Assembly (NCBI RefSeq): GCF_958298935.1 | Contig: NC_084921.1 | Location: 1,746,001 to 1,810,000, forward strand | Length of the DNA stretch: 64,000 nt | Direction of reading: 5' to 3' | DNA from: Phragmites australis | Taxonomy: Eukaryota; Streptophyta; Magnoliopsida; Poales; Poaceae | Shown: one piece after another, positions 21,590 to 33,556 of the stretch | Position numbering within the stretch: the first letter of the stretch is position 1 | Layout of the letters: each line of letters begins with the position of its first letter | The notes under the pieces: model-generated | Told to the model about the DNA's origin: nothing | The model's input: only the letters and a program-made list of their open reading frames with translations | The model's database searches: none | Translations under genes and position numbers: made by a program

Positions 21590-23721
21590 AGGGAATGCCA
21601 TTATGACTAGATTTATTAATCTCAAATAATAGTTACATCATCCATAAGTATACTCAAAATAAAACTAGGGATTCATCGACCCAGTTACAAAAAGATTGAT
21701 TAGAGTAACCAAACCTAGCAATATCACGAGCCATACCATTTACCTTACCCGGACAATGCAAAAAGAAGACCTTCCCCATTAACTCTGAGAGACTCAAACG
21801 AGCGGCGTAAATGGAAGCCGCCTCACTCCAAAGATGATCTTGGCCCGCACACACTTCAACAGTCTCCATCGAATCTGACTCCACCAAGATATTGTTGCAG
21901 CCAATTTCCTAGAGTAAGCTCTTGGTGCATCGCCTACACTTTAGCCATTGCCACTAAGGAGATATGAGGCAGGAAAGTACAGTAAACCGTAATTTTTAAA
22001 TTACCACTATCATCTCTGATTATCGCTCCTATAGGTCCACTCTCCTCATCTTTCCGAAAAGCTACATCAACATTAAGTTTTACCTAATTAGGAAGCAGAG
22101 GTTTCTAGCGGCCCACTCTGTCGTGCATCATGATTGTCACTGCCTTCGTGTTGTTCGTCGAAATACCCAGAATAGACATCACAGCCCGCCCCGGCGGCGA
22201 AACTCGCTCGCCTTGGACTCGCTACCTCCGCATCCACCAAATATACTATCAGGCAATTACACACACTTGAGAAAAATTAAGCATCGTGAGGGCATGCACA
22301 ATAAATGTTCAAGAACAGCCGACCTAGTCCTGTCAACAGCCATCACCTTCGTTATGATATTTTGCAGTCCCTGAGCTTGCCATACATCACAAGCAAAATT
22401 GCACTGGAACAATAGGTGTTTTATGTCCTCAGCCCCTTGTTCACAACACAGGCATTGTCCATTGGTTCCAACATGGCGGTCAGTGAGCACACATTTTGCT
22501 GGTATGGAAGTTCTCAGCGCTCACTAACATTTTTTTTAACCTTGCTAGGGACCTTCAACTGCCATAATCTCTTTCAAATATGATTAGTTGATCAAGATCC
22601 TTGTGTGGCATTTATGTAACTACCAAACTGATGCGTCCACTCCACATCATATGCTGATTTTACCAAGAATAAACCAGTCCTGAAGTGGTGCCAAGACACA
22701 AAGTCTTCAAAAGCATTATAATTCAAGGGGATTTTCAGGATAAATATTCATCCCATTGTCCACTACTTGGGTCAATTCAGTCAATTACCTTTGTGATAGT
22801 CACAACACCCCTTTAAGATATAACATTTTGGTTTGGGCCAGAAGGGATCCAGGAGTCATCCCAAATCTTGATGTTATTTCCATTGCCAACTCGCCACCCT
22901 CTCTTGAAAGTTTGAATACTACTAGGCTCTGCCATGTAAACGAGGATCCATTCTTAGGTCCCGCACTGAGAAGATCGCCATTAGAGAAATCCTTAGCTTT
23001 CAAAACCCTAGCATAGAGGGAGTTAGGGTCCGCCAATAATCTCCAACATTGCTTTGCCAACATTGCCAAGTTAAAAGAGTGAAGGTCCCAAAAGCTCATG
23101 CCTCCTTCATTTTTGGGGAAGCACATTTTCCACCAAGCAAACCAATACATTTTGCTACCTGAATCATCATATCCCCACCAAAATTGTGACATAACATCAG
23201 TAATCCTTTTACAAACTTCTTTTGGGATTTTAAACACTGACATGGCATAATCTGGGATGGATTGAGCTACAGTCTTCAATAGGATCTCATTTCCTCCCAT
23301 AGATAATTGCTTCGCTTTCCATCCATTAAGGCGTTGGCACACTCTCTTTGAAGTGCATAAAGCAGTCACTACGGTATGCACTCACAAGGGCTGGCAAGCT
23401 GATGTAGTTATCAGAGAGTGCCTCTGTATTAGTATTCAAAATGCCACAAATATCAGCTCATACACTAGCATATGTGTTTGGACTGAAAAAATGCTTGACT
23501 TCGCCTCACTAATTAATTGTCTTGAGATTGCACAATAGGTATCCAACACCTATCGTATGGAATTTGCATTTGTCAAATCAGCTTTCACAAGGATTATGGA
23601 ATCATCAGCAAAAAAGGAGATGTGAGACTGATGGTGCATTTCTACACACCCTTATCCCGTCCAGGCCACCTACTTCTTCATACAACAGCATACTAGATAA
23701 CACTTCTATACACAGCAGGAA
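21590..23721 (-). mobile_element. LINE, 3' part (reverse transcriptase C-terminus, zinc knuckle, RNase H), decayed
   Basis: On the minus strand this reads as the second half of a plant LINE ORF2. It has the reverse transcriptase FADDS motif near 23590-23640, then the post-RT region (LNGWKAKQLSMGG, QFWWG, LHSFNLAMLAKQ; 22800-23381), then a CC...H...C zinc-binding domain (about 22257-22490) and an RNase H-like tail (21654-21887). Frameshifts and stops separate these pieces, so it is dead. The 3' end lies near 21590, where the minus strand has a short A-run. The LTR element 23722-27019 separates this piece from its upstream part. Confidence 0.8.
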
Positions 23722-24441
23722 TGTCGAGGGTTAATCCCTAACAATGTGTCCAGGGTATATCAGTCGATGGGAGTGTGATCAATATTTTCTATGAGTGGGA
23801 GTGTGTGTATGTGATGATGAACTCAAGAATACAAGGGGTTATCCAGGTTCAGGCCTCCTGTGAGATAACATCCCTACGTCCTATGTATTTTCTTATGATG
23901 AGGATTAATTGGTTCAAGAAAAAGTCTTCTTTACAAGCCTGATCCTCCCTCCTTTATGTAGTTGGAGGAGATACGTATATACAAAGAGTACATGCCAAAA
24001 CTATAGCAGTCCCATTGCTAACGAAAACCCCTACTACGAGGTCATCGCTACGAAGAGTGGGCATGCTCGGTCTGCTTGGTCATCTTGCATGTTTTGTCCC
24101 ATCAACCGCACGTTGCCAGCCCACTTACGATACTATCACCCCCGCCTGCAGAGTCATCCTATAGCATTAATTGCTAAGGGACGGGCCACTGCACCACTGC
24201 ATCGGCCATGACTTCGTTCATCAAAAGGAGATATCTGCGAAAGAAAAATACTTGAGTGGGAAGCATTAAATGAGATTAAACTGGTTAGGTGAATACTTGC
24301 CCCCACAACTAGCATGAGATAGTCGTGGGGTTTCCTTCTGTGATCAGAGGGCGGATCACGTAAGCCCTGCCAGACGTGCATACTAGAGTCAGTTTTTGGT
24401 AATATCTACTGCCAGCGGGTTATTGTTGGTGTGGGCCAACA
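23722..24441 (-). repeat. LTR (3' LTR in element orientation)
   Basis: 720 bp, aligning end to end with 26302-27019, including the AGTCTTCTTTACAAGCCT stretch and the region before GGCATGCTCGGTCTGC. It ends GGGCCAACA on the plus strand. Because gag is on the minus strand, this is the downstream LTR. Confidence 0.8.
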
Positions 24442-24754
24442 AAATAGGGGACCCTAGCATGGACTGATCGGGGGCAGCCCCGTCCTCTCCATCATTGTCG
24501 CGCCTGGGTTTGCGCTCTCAAGATCCTTATCGATGATGCCCCGCACGACCTTACACTCGGCCAGGTCATGAGTGTCTGTTCGATGGATTGGGTAGTAGCC
24601 TCTGCCTTTCTTTTCATCTTTTTTTCTCGAAACGTCGGCATGGTTGGCCGGTCTGCTCTACTGCTATGACCTCAGGTGGTCATGTCTTATGCTTGTTCTT
24701 CTTTTTCTCTTTCCGGCTAAACCCTTTCAAAGAGGCGGGTCAGTCGGAGGTTGG

Positions 24755-25072
24755 CTATGGCTTTGTGCCGTCATGGAGCTCTCGACCCTTAGTGGTCTGT
24801 GCGCACTTGTCTGCGAGCTTGAAGAGCTCCGTGGTGCTTTGGACTTGCTTGGTGGTCAGCTTTTTGACCATCTTCTGGTCTTTGACCCCCCTCTGAAAGG
24901 CGATGACCATAGATTCACCTGTAATCTTGGGAATGGTGTCCCGGTGTTTGGTGAAATGTCGGATGAAGTCTTCCAGTGACTCAGCCTGTCGCTGCCAGAT
25001 TTGGTACAGGTCATCCTCAACCCCTGGATGGGTATAGGTCACTTGGATGTTAGTGACAAATTGGTCGCACAA
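24755..25072 (-). CDS. Retrotransposon gag-like protein fragment (105 aa)
   Basis: The peptide carries the pattern of the plant Retrotrans_gag domain: an aromatic/proline stretch (YTHPGVEDDLYQIWQRQAES), then LEDFIRHFTKHRDTIP, then a conserved AFQRGV and an ELFKLADKCA segment. In gypsy elements this domain builds the virus-like particle. The open frame starts and ends inside the domain, and related sequence in other frames continues on either side, so the gag gene is broken. It is the only coding trace in the nested LTR element. Confidence 0.65.
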   Translation of the reverse strand: MCDQFVTNIQVTYTHPGVEDDLYQIWQRQAESLEDFIRHFTKHRDTIPKITGESMVIAFQRGVKDQKMVKKLTTKQVQSTTELFKLADKCAQTTKGRELHDGTKP

Positions 25073-26301
25073 GTCCTCTCATGAGTGGATCGACCCATGG
25101 GGAATGTTCATAAGCCATGACTGGGCTGAGCCGATCAACACAGTCAGAAAATAGTTCGTCATGACATTCCTGTTGCCACCCATGGCCTACATCATAGTAG
25201 TGTAGATATGTAGGAATTCCTCTAGGTTATAAGAGTCATCATACTTTTTGGCTAGAATCGGTCATAACTTGTCTGGCTAGCGCACCTCTCGCAACCAGGT
25301 TGATAAGGCTTTGCACCCTATCGCGTAACAGGGAGCCGTCGTCTGATGGGCAAGCGCACATGCTCGGGGAGAGAGACAATGGTCATGGGGTCCTAGCGAT
25401 AGAATGGAGGAATCTGATGCCTCTCTATGAGGGAGAAGCGAACGGTAGGGTCGCTTGCCCTTGTCCTACCTTCACCGGGTATGGTCCCCAGCTCTCGGTT
25501 AGACCTTTGGCCCTGGATCACACTGCAAAGGTCACGTTGGCGAAAACAGTCACACAAGTCAGGGGTTTGGTTATCCCAACGCGATGGGGTTCTCCTAGTA
25601 CCCCCTCCCCATTACAGTTAGGGCAAAGGATTTATCCTGTCGCGAGGCCTGCTGCGATTCCTGGTGACCACGGCCGTCATCAGTCCTAGAAATGGGTGCG
25701 GTATTTGCCGTTGTGACTTGGCGTCGTGCGGTTTCTGCCAGGAGAGCGAGGTTGCACAGCCATGGTGCTACTGGCGAACCCTCTAGTACTGCCACAAGTG
25801 GGTGAGTAAGAAGCATTCGTATGGTCTGCAAGTTTTATGCAAGCGTCATGGCCTCGAAGTCAAGCTGTTGATCATGGAGCGATGAAATATTGTGAGAGAG
25901 AGAGAGCCCTTGGCATTTGAGTAATGCGAAAGCCTAGGCAGTGATGCCCCCAAGGGTTTTTCTCTCGGCAGGTGCTCCTCTGAGTGGCGTTGTAGTTGTT
26001 GGGGCTATATTGGAGCGCCGCCTTGTCTAATACAGGGCGGGTTTTCCTCTGGGATATGGCTTAGGGGTTACCGCGGGTGCCCAAGGGACGAGAACCTCCG
26101 CTATTCCCCACTGCATGGGCTACCATGCAGACTTCTTGTTGGGTTACAGAGTCCTCGGGCTCTATTTCGGTATCCCAAGCTTAGAGCAGACTGGGCTCAT
26201 CTGGGTCATATCCCATGATAAACAACTCGCAGTGTCCGGGGTCCTCAGGTTATTGACACTTACCGAAATGTGAAAACGCACCCCCAACATGGTGTGCCAA
26301 C

Positions 26302-27019
26302 TGTCGAGAGTTAATCCCTGACAATATGTCCGGAGTATATTGGTCGATGAGAATGTGATCAATGGTTCCTACGATTGGGAGTGTGTGTGATGATGATGAT
26401 GAACTAAAGAACACAAGAGGTTATCCAGGTTCAGACATTAAATGAGATAACAGTCCTACGTCATGTGTATTTCTTATTATGGGGATCAACTGGATCCAGA
26501 AAAAGTCTTCTTTACAAGCCTAGTTCTCTCTCCTTTATATAGTAGGAGGATATGCGTATATACACAGTACATGACAGAACTATGACAGTCTCATTTTTAT
26601 CGAAAACCTCTACTACGAGATCATCGCTACGGAGAGTGGGCATGCTCGGTCTGCCTGATCGTCTTGCGCATCCTGTCCCATCAGCCACACATCGTCACGC
26701 CCACTTGCGAGACTGATGCCCCCACCTACAGGGTCATCTCGTAGCATTAACTGCTACAGGACAGGCCACTGTACCACTACGCCGGCCACGATTTTGCTCG
26801 CCGAAAGGAGATATCTGGAGGAAGAAAAACACTTGAATTTATAGCATTAAATGATATTAGACTGGTTGGGTGAATACCTACCCCACGACCAATAAAGGTT
26901 GGTTGTGGGGTTTTCTTCCGCGATCAAAGAACTAGTTGCACAAGTTCTGCCAGACATACACGCTAGAGTCAGATTTTGATAATATCTACTACCAACGGAT
27001 CATTACTGATGTGGACGCA
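26302..27019 (-). repeat. LTR (5' LTR in element orientation)
   Basis: 718 bp, homologous to 23722-24441. It holds a minus-strand TATATAAAGG (plus positions 26532-26541), which fits a U3/R promoter driving the minus-strand gag. The interior starts at 26301 going leftward; I could not identify the primer-binding tRNA with confidence. Confidence 0.8.
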
Positions 27020-27345
27020 TAGAATAGAGATCCTCTATTCTTTACATCGATAAAGAATAAATAAGAGGAGAGAGGATCCCTTGATGAAGTCCGCTAGTCG
27101 GGTAAACCATTCACTTTACTTTGAATTAAATCTCACTTTATAGTTTATTGGACAGACATATGCCATCATAAGATGATCCATCTCCGCTGGAAACCAAGCT
27201 TCAACGTTATATCGTGCTAGAAATTCCATTCGACTGTCATAGGCCTTGTACATATCTTGCTTGACCGCACAAAGACCCGTTTTGCCAGCCTCTTATCCTT
27301 GATTGAATGAACACATTCATAAGCCTACTAGGTAGAACACCCCCA
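27020..27345 (-). mobile_element. LINE, 5' part (reverse transcriptase core), decayed
   Basis: The minus-strand translation, with frameshifts, follows plant LINE reverse transcriptase. It has an AYECVHSIKDKR segment, a YKAYD-like motif, the KVRFNS region and the GDPLS motif just before the LTR element begins. The FLLC...FADDS part resumes on the far side at 23721, so the LTR element jumped into the LINE between GDPLS and FADD. Homology stops near 27345, which I take as the 5' truncation point. Confidence 0.7.
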
Positions 27346-28514
27346 TGACTTTTTTAATTAACCACATGCTTCATCTGTTCCTTTTCATGGACCCCATCCA
27401 GCCAGTTTTGTTCTCTGGTGGGCCCGTTCCTGTCTCCTGATTTTTGAGCTTCTATTGTTCCACCCCTGGGAGAGAGCGAGAGACCTTGTGATCTTATCGC
27501 AATCTTGGAGACCGGGCGACGGGGCAAATCATGGGACCAAATCATGCACGAAAGCGAATCTTATGATCGCTCGTGATCCACGATCTTGGAGCACAGTAGT
27601 TTAGCTAGCTAATACCTCCATTTTAGTTTAATTATCATCAATTTTTATTATAACAATTTTGATAAAACATTTTTTTGAAAAATTTATAAATATTTAAAAA
27701 TATACTACACTAATGAAGTATATTTCACGACGAATCTAATTATACGAAAGTTTTAAATATTTATAATTTTTTAAAAAATAAAAAATTAAAATTACTATAA
27801 CAAAAAATTAGTGATAAGTAAATAAAAACGAAGGAGTAGCACCTTCCACGTGCAAAATTTGTGCAAGGAACACAACCATTTCACTGATTCACATGATATG
27901 CATCAGAATACAAGCACAGCAACAGCAGCACACTAACCGTTTCGCAGCATGGTTTTCAATCAGACAGAACAGTAGGAGTACAAGATTCACTGTATTTCAG
28001 CAAACAGTTTCACTAGCACAACTGCACAAGATGAAGATTGAGCGTGCATGATACCCGGTAATCTGAAGATTGCTGCAGGCCATCACTCAAATTGACAAAG
28101 TAGAAGCTAGAAGCCATTCCAGACAGAAATGAAGGACCGCACTTTCAAAACTTATCTTTTCAAGTTGTGAACATCTTAAGGTTATGCAATCAAATCTTGT
28201 CAAAGCACACAAGTCAATTAGCACGCAAGAACATATTTTTCCAGAATTTTGCTAGAGCGCACCACATGAGAACACAAGCAACGCATGAACACCACATTTC
28301 ACTTGAACCACAAGTAGTTTTTCTTTCCTGATGGCAACTGAAATTTTCACCAGAAATTTCTCATCAAGATAAGACGTGACTTGCATGCAGCATCGATCTG
28401 ATCGAAGCGATGCTTAGACGTGCTTTGGTTAAACATGCGATCGATCGATCACAAGAACATGCACATGTGTCGACGTCTACTGATCCTACCGCTACTGTGG
28501 TTTGAGCACGGAAG
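27346..28514. other. Intergenic, 3' side of the MYB gene
   Basis: No gene is seen. One Stowaway-like MITE (27615-27836) is listed separately. The remainder up to 28514 probably contains the 3' untranslated region of the MYB gene on the minus strand. Confidence 0.55.
27615..27836. mobile_element. Stowaway-like MITE (222 bp)
   Basis: The ends CCTCCATTTTAGTTTAATTA and, in reverse complement, CTCCTTCGTTTTTATTTA are inverted repeats of the Stowaway CTCC type. They are flanked by TA (27613-27614 and 27837-27838). The inside is very AT-rich and non-coding. Confidence 0.65.
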
Positions 28515-29471
28515 CTATACGAGAGACAAGCTCGGATCGAGGGGGTAGAAGTAGCCACCGGGGAGCTGGAGCTGGTAAGCGGCGCCAAGGTCCGAGACCG
28601 CGCAAAAGTCCAGTAAGAACCCCTCGCCGGCAGCGGCGACACCGTTGTCCGTCGACCAGTTGGAGGCCGACGACGCCGCGGAGGCCGAGGTAGAGCCGTC
28701 TGCGGCGTCCGGCACGCACATGCCACCAGCAAACGGGTCCCAGAGTGCGACCGGCGCCAGGAAGTCGTCGCAGGTGTACGTCTCGGTCTTCACGGTTGGT
28801 ATGGCGAGCGGCGGGAACAGCGACGCGTGCGTGACCATAGGTGCCGGGGCCGGCAGCGGCGAGAGGGGTAGCGGGGAGGGGGTGGAGGTGACCGCGGCGG
28901 CAGCGGCGGCGAGGCGCTTCTTGAGCTTGGTGTTCCAGTGGTTCTTGACGTCGTTGTCCGTCCTCCCCCCCAGCTGCGAGGCTATCAGCGACCACCTGCG
29001 TGAGCACGCGCGCCCGCGCGTTAGTCAGAGAGAGACATGGCGAGAAACGATCGAGAAGCTCCATTTGTTTCATGTTTGTTGGTCGAGAGAGAGTTCGCGC
29101 GTATGAGTACTCACTTGCTTCCGAGCTGGCTATAGAGCGAGATGATGATGGCGTCCTCCTCGTCGGTGAAGCCGCCGTGCCGGATGTCGGGCCGGAGGTA
29201 GTTGAGCCACCGCAACCTGCAGCTCTTGCCGCACCTCTTGAGCCCTACGGCCGGCAACACATGCATCCGTCGTCAAGATTAACAGTTGATGCGTGCATGG
29301 CATGGTAGGATGTGAGCGTGCAGTCGAGAGCTTACCGGCTTTCTTGGGCAGGGTGATCCAGCTGCCGCCGCTGCCGTGTCGCTGGACGTAGCTGCGAAGT
29401 GCCTCGTCCTCCTCTGGCGACCACGGCCCCCGCTTCACGGCGGCCCTGTCGCAGCACGGCGCCCTTCCCAT
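28515..29471 (-). CDS. R2R3-MYB transcription factor, RAX/MYB36-like (3 exons, 248 aa)
   Basis: A nuclear DNA-binding protein. Exons on the minus strand are 29471-29336, 29244-29115 and 28995-28515, with GT-AG introns at the positions usual for plant R2R3-MYBs. Repeat R2 has Trp17, Trp38 and Trp58; R3 has Phe71, Trp90 and Trp109, the standard core. The start [39 protein letters not shown] and the R3 start HGGFTDEED resemble subgroup 14 (RAX, MYB36, MYB68, MYB84), whose members act in axillary meristem, root endodermis and suberin control. The subgroup call is by eye. The C-terminus is alanine/serine/proline-rich and ends LDPSLSLV. The true start is the ATG at 29471; in-frame GTG upstream is not used. 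A copia remnant begins about 370 bp upstream, inside the likely promoter. Confidence 0.9.
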
Positions 29472-29840
29472 GGACACCCCGTCCCACCACCACCAACCCG
29501 CCCCTTCGCTTCCAACTCTGTGAGTTCCTCCTATCTACCACGCTGCGCGCAAGAGGAAGAGGAGAGGACAAGACGAGGACTGGCTGTTGTGCTGGGAGCA
29601 GGTAGTACTTGTACCTGTCGTTCGTTCGTTGCAACCACTGGTGATTGGATTCTCTCCCTCTCTCGTCTTTAAAAATGGTAATCCTTGGGAGAAACCGGGT
29701 GAAAAGAGCGTGTTTGGAGCCAAAATGTGAGGCGTTTTATCTACACCAGACAGTTTTATATTGAGATCTGTGCACTGCATATAGGGAAAAAACATATATA
29801 TTACACAAATCTTAGTGCAAAATAAGTTATAGGATAAGCA

Positions 29841-31019
29841 ATGAAGAAGAAGAAAAAACCTGAGATTGTCTGTTACGTTTGCGGCGAGTCGGATCACAAA
29901 GCCAACAGATGCCGCAATCGTAAGGGCAAAGGGCCAACACCTGAGCAGCAGAAGGCAGCTAAAGCCCAAGTGCATGTGGCGGTTGCAACGGCCAATGATA
30001 CCGGCAAAGGCGACTCCACTAGTGGGTATATACCTGAGGCCTATATGGCAAATTCACCAGTAAGTTGGTGGATTGATACAAGTGCTACCAGGCATATTTG
30101 TGCTGATCAGATGTGTTTTACTTCTCTTCAGGGCGCAGATGGTGGATCCGTACTGATGGGGAACGGGGTCTCGGCAACAGTGCGCGGAATAGGACAAGTG
30201 AGCCTGAAGTTGACTTCTGGCAAAACTCTTGCCCTAAAGGACGTACTATTTGTGCCTGCCATGACCCGCAATTTACTCAGCGGATCGATGCTGTGCCGGC
30301 AAGGAATAAAATTAGTCTTCGAGTCAAATAAAGTTGTAATGACCAGGTGTGGGTTGTTTGTAGGGAAAGGCTATGATTGCGGATGCATGTTCCGCATTTC
30401 TGTTCTTGATAGCTCTGCAAACATTTTCTATTCTTCATATTCTAATAAGAACATTGATATTTGGCATTCTCGCTTATGTCATGTTAATAATGAAGCAATC
30501 GTGCGTTTGAGCAAGATGGATCTTATTCCTTCATATAAATATGAGAAGAGCCTCAAGTGCGAGGTGTGTGTGCAAGCGAAGCAGCCCCGCAAACCGTTTC
30601 ATACGGTCGAGGGGAGAAGCACCTCGCCACTTGAGCTGATTCATTCAGATCTTTGTGAGATGAATGGAATTTTAACCAAGGGTGGCAAAAGATATTTCTT
30701 TACTCTTATAGATGATGCTAGTAGGTTCTGCTACATCTATTTGCTCAGAACAAAGGATGAAGCATTAGAATACTTCAAGGTCTATAAGGCTGAGGTGGAA
30801 AACCAGCAGGGGAAGACAATAAAGAGACTAAGGTCTGATAGAGGTGGGGAATATATTCCCAGGGATTTATCCGAATTCTGTGAAGAAAGTGGCATAATTC
30901 ATGAATTTACGCCACCATACTCACCACAAGCCAACGGAGTAGCCGAAAGAAAGAACCGAACAATTTGTGATCTGGTTAACACCTTATTACAAAGTTCTGG
31001 TATGGCTAACTCATGGTGA
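29841..31019 (+). pseudogene. Copia gag(partial)-protease-integrase open frame (392 aa)
   Basis: Begins in the C-terminal part of gag with a CCHC zinc knuckle (C11, C14, H19, C24). The protease region reads WWIDTSATRH (76-85), where the usual active-site glycine after D-T/S is replaced by serine. The integrase follows with its HxxxxH...CxxC zinc domain and the first acidic residues of the catalytic core (DDASRF, SDRGGEY). The frame ends at a premature TGA (31017-31019) where integrase should continue, so the polyprotein is broken. The rest of gag is missing. Confidence 0.85.
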
Positions 31020-31337
31020 GGTGAGGCTGTTCTCACAGTAAACTAAGTCCTGAACAGGGTCGCTCCTCGGAATCGCGAGGTAACCCCTTATGAAGGATGG
31101 AAGGGGAGAAAACCGAACCTATCCTATCTTCGGACCTGGGGCTATTTAGCGAAAGTTCATGTTCCCCTGCCGAAGAAAAGGAAATTAGGACCAAAGACGG
31201 TCGACTGTGTCTTCTTAGGGTATGCACACCAGAGTACAGCCTATAGATTCCTGATGGTCCGTTCTGAGGTCTCAGACATTGCCGTTAACACGATAATGGA
31301 GTCTCGGGATGCTACCTTTTTTTAGCACATCTTTCCT

Positions 31338-33038
31338 ATGCGAGCGAAGGAGTCTGTTTCTCATGATCTCTTAGTTGATAACCATGTTCCTCAGAGTGTT
31401 GATGACACGGTTCCTGATTTGGAACTTAGGAGGAGCAAGAGGCAAAGAACTGAAAGATCACTGGGAGATGACTTTGTCACCTATGTCGTGGATGATGAAC
31501 CACGAAACCTTCCAGAGGCATACGCTTCACCAGAAGCAGAGTACTGGAAGGAAGCAGTCCGTAGTGAGATGGATTCGATCATCTCTAACGGGACCTGGGA
31601 GTTAGCAGACCTCCTAGTTGGTTGCAAGCCGGTCGGCTGCAAATGGATCTTCAAGAGAAAGCGGAGACCCGATGGTACTATAGAAAAGTACAAGGCCCGA
31701 CTAGTGGCTAAAGGTTTTACGCAAAAGGAAGGAGAGGACTACTTCGATACTTATTCTCCTGTAGCCAGATTACCTACTATCCGTGTGCTCTTAGCACTGG
31801 CAGCTTCGCATAATCTCCTTGTGCATCAGATGGATGTCAAGACCGCTTTCCTTAATGGAGAGCTGGATAAGGAGATTTATATGCAGCAGCCAGATGGATT
31901 CGTGGTAACAGGACATGAGCGTAAAGTATGCAGGCTAATCAAATCCCTGTATGGTCTCAAACAGGCCCCTAAGCAATGGCATGAAAAGTTTGATACTACA
32001 CTGACTTCGGTCGGCTTCTGTGTTAATGAAGCCGATAAGTGCGTGTATTATCGCTATGGTGGGGGTCGAGGTGTCATTCTGTGTTTATACGTGGATGACA
32101 TATTGCTGTTTGGGACAGATATGGAAATGATTAACCAGACTAAGTCTTTTCTATCTCAGAACTTCGATATGAAAGACCTGGGAGAAGCTGATGTAATTCT
32201 AAATATCAAGCTCCTAAAGGGCGAGAATGGGATAACTCTCAGTCAATCTCATTATGCGGACAAAGTGCTTACACGTTTCGGTATGACAGACTGTAAGCCT
32301 GTAGCCACGCCCTATGATCCAAATGCAAAGCTGAAGAAAAATGTAGGCCGGGGAAAAGACCAGTTAAAGTATTCACAGGTAATAGGTTCCCTCATGTACT
32401 TGGCCAGTGCTACAAGGCCAGACATCTCTTATGCAGTATGCAGGTTGAGTCGTTATACGTCCAACCCAGGAGATGATCATTGGATAGCACTGGAAAGGAT
32501 TCTCAAGTTTCTAAAGGGAACAAAGAACCTTGCGATCCACTATTCTGGCCATCCCGCAGTCATAGAAGGATTCAGTGATTCTAACTGGATCAGTGACTCG
32601 GATGATATGAAGGCTACGAGCGGATATGTGTTCACTCTAGCAGGCGGAGCAGTATCCTGGAGGTCTTCCAAACAGACCATCCTTACTCGTTCCACGATGG
32701 AGGCTGAGCTAGTGGCACTAGACTCAGCAGCCGTAGAGGCAGAATGGATTAGAGAACTCCTTTCTGACCTGCCGATATTGGACAAGCCAATTCCGGCAGT
32801 TCTTACCTACTGCGACAACCAAACCGTTCTGGTGAAGGTCAAAAGTAGGAAAGATAATATGAAGTCTTCGAAGCATATAAAACGGCGACTCAAGTCGCTA
32901 AGGCATGCACTAGAGACGGGTATAATCGCTGTGGATTATATTCAGTCTGAAAGGAATCTTGCTAATCCTTTCACAAAAGGAATGGCTAGAACAGTCATTC
33001 AAGCGGCGTCAAGAGGAATGGGATTAGTACCCTCGTAA
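31338..33038 (+). pseudogene. Copia reverse transcriptase-RNase H open frame (566 aa)
   Basis: The frame covers the copia reverse transcriptase, with [13 protein letters not shown] and the YVDD catalytic motif, followed by RNase H ([20 protein letters not shown]) and the ADYxxSxxNLA-like tail that ends copia pol. It is in the same strand order as the upstream frame; 31020-31337 links them with in-frame stops, one just before 31338. Reverse transcriptase itself looks uninterrupted. Sequence style suggests the Tork lineage, but this is not certain. Confidence 0.88.
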
Positions 33039-33556
33039 AAGATTCACATCGACAGTAACCTATCCTAGTTGATCGGAGATCCCGTGAACTAGGCTCTAGG
33101 AAAACAAGTTATGTGGATTCAAGAGCAAATCGATCCCATTTGCTGCAATGCTCTTTGTAGGAAAGGTTGAGCTGTTAGCTCTTAATGAATTCAAGGCCGA
33201 ATGGCATTAGATGTTGTCCTACAAAACATCTAGGAGAATTCACCTAAGTGAGTGTGATTGTGTGGTCGCAATCACAGAGGAGCCGGGTACTCCTCTAGGT
33301 GACACTCATGGATTAAAAGGTACTAGGACATGACCATAACGTCCGAACCGAGAGCCAAAAGCTTAGCAGCCTAGTATAGAGTGTTGTATAGGTGGAAACT
33401 CTTGCACCAAGATAGAGGATCAAGGGGTAGTCCTCCTCTGTCTGTTTGAGCTGAAATCTATATAACTAGGTACTGTGTTCAAACCCAAAAGGTACACAGT
33501 TCTTAATTCCTGTATATAAAATCGTGCACTACCAACCTTAAATCTTTGGTGGGGAC

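Larger units (their letters stand above)
23722..27019 (-). mobile_element. Non-autonomous LTR retrotransposon (3.3 kb) nested in the LINE
   Basis: Two direct repeats of about 720 bp (23722-24441 and 26302-27019) bracket a 1.86-kb interior that encodes only a gag-like protein on the minus strand. LTR ends read TGTCGAG...CA on the plus strand. No protease, reverse transcriptase or integrase is visible, so it depended on a helper element. The LTRs differ at many positions (by eye 15-20%), so the insertion is old. The flanks (AGGAA left, TAGAA right) are not a clean 5-bp duplication. Gag type and size suggest Ty3/gypsy; this is inferred. Confidence 0.8.

Noticed and set aside
23717..27024. Clean 5-bp target duplication for the nested LTR element
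   Set aside because: The flanks AGGAA and TAGAA agree at only 3 of 5 positions.
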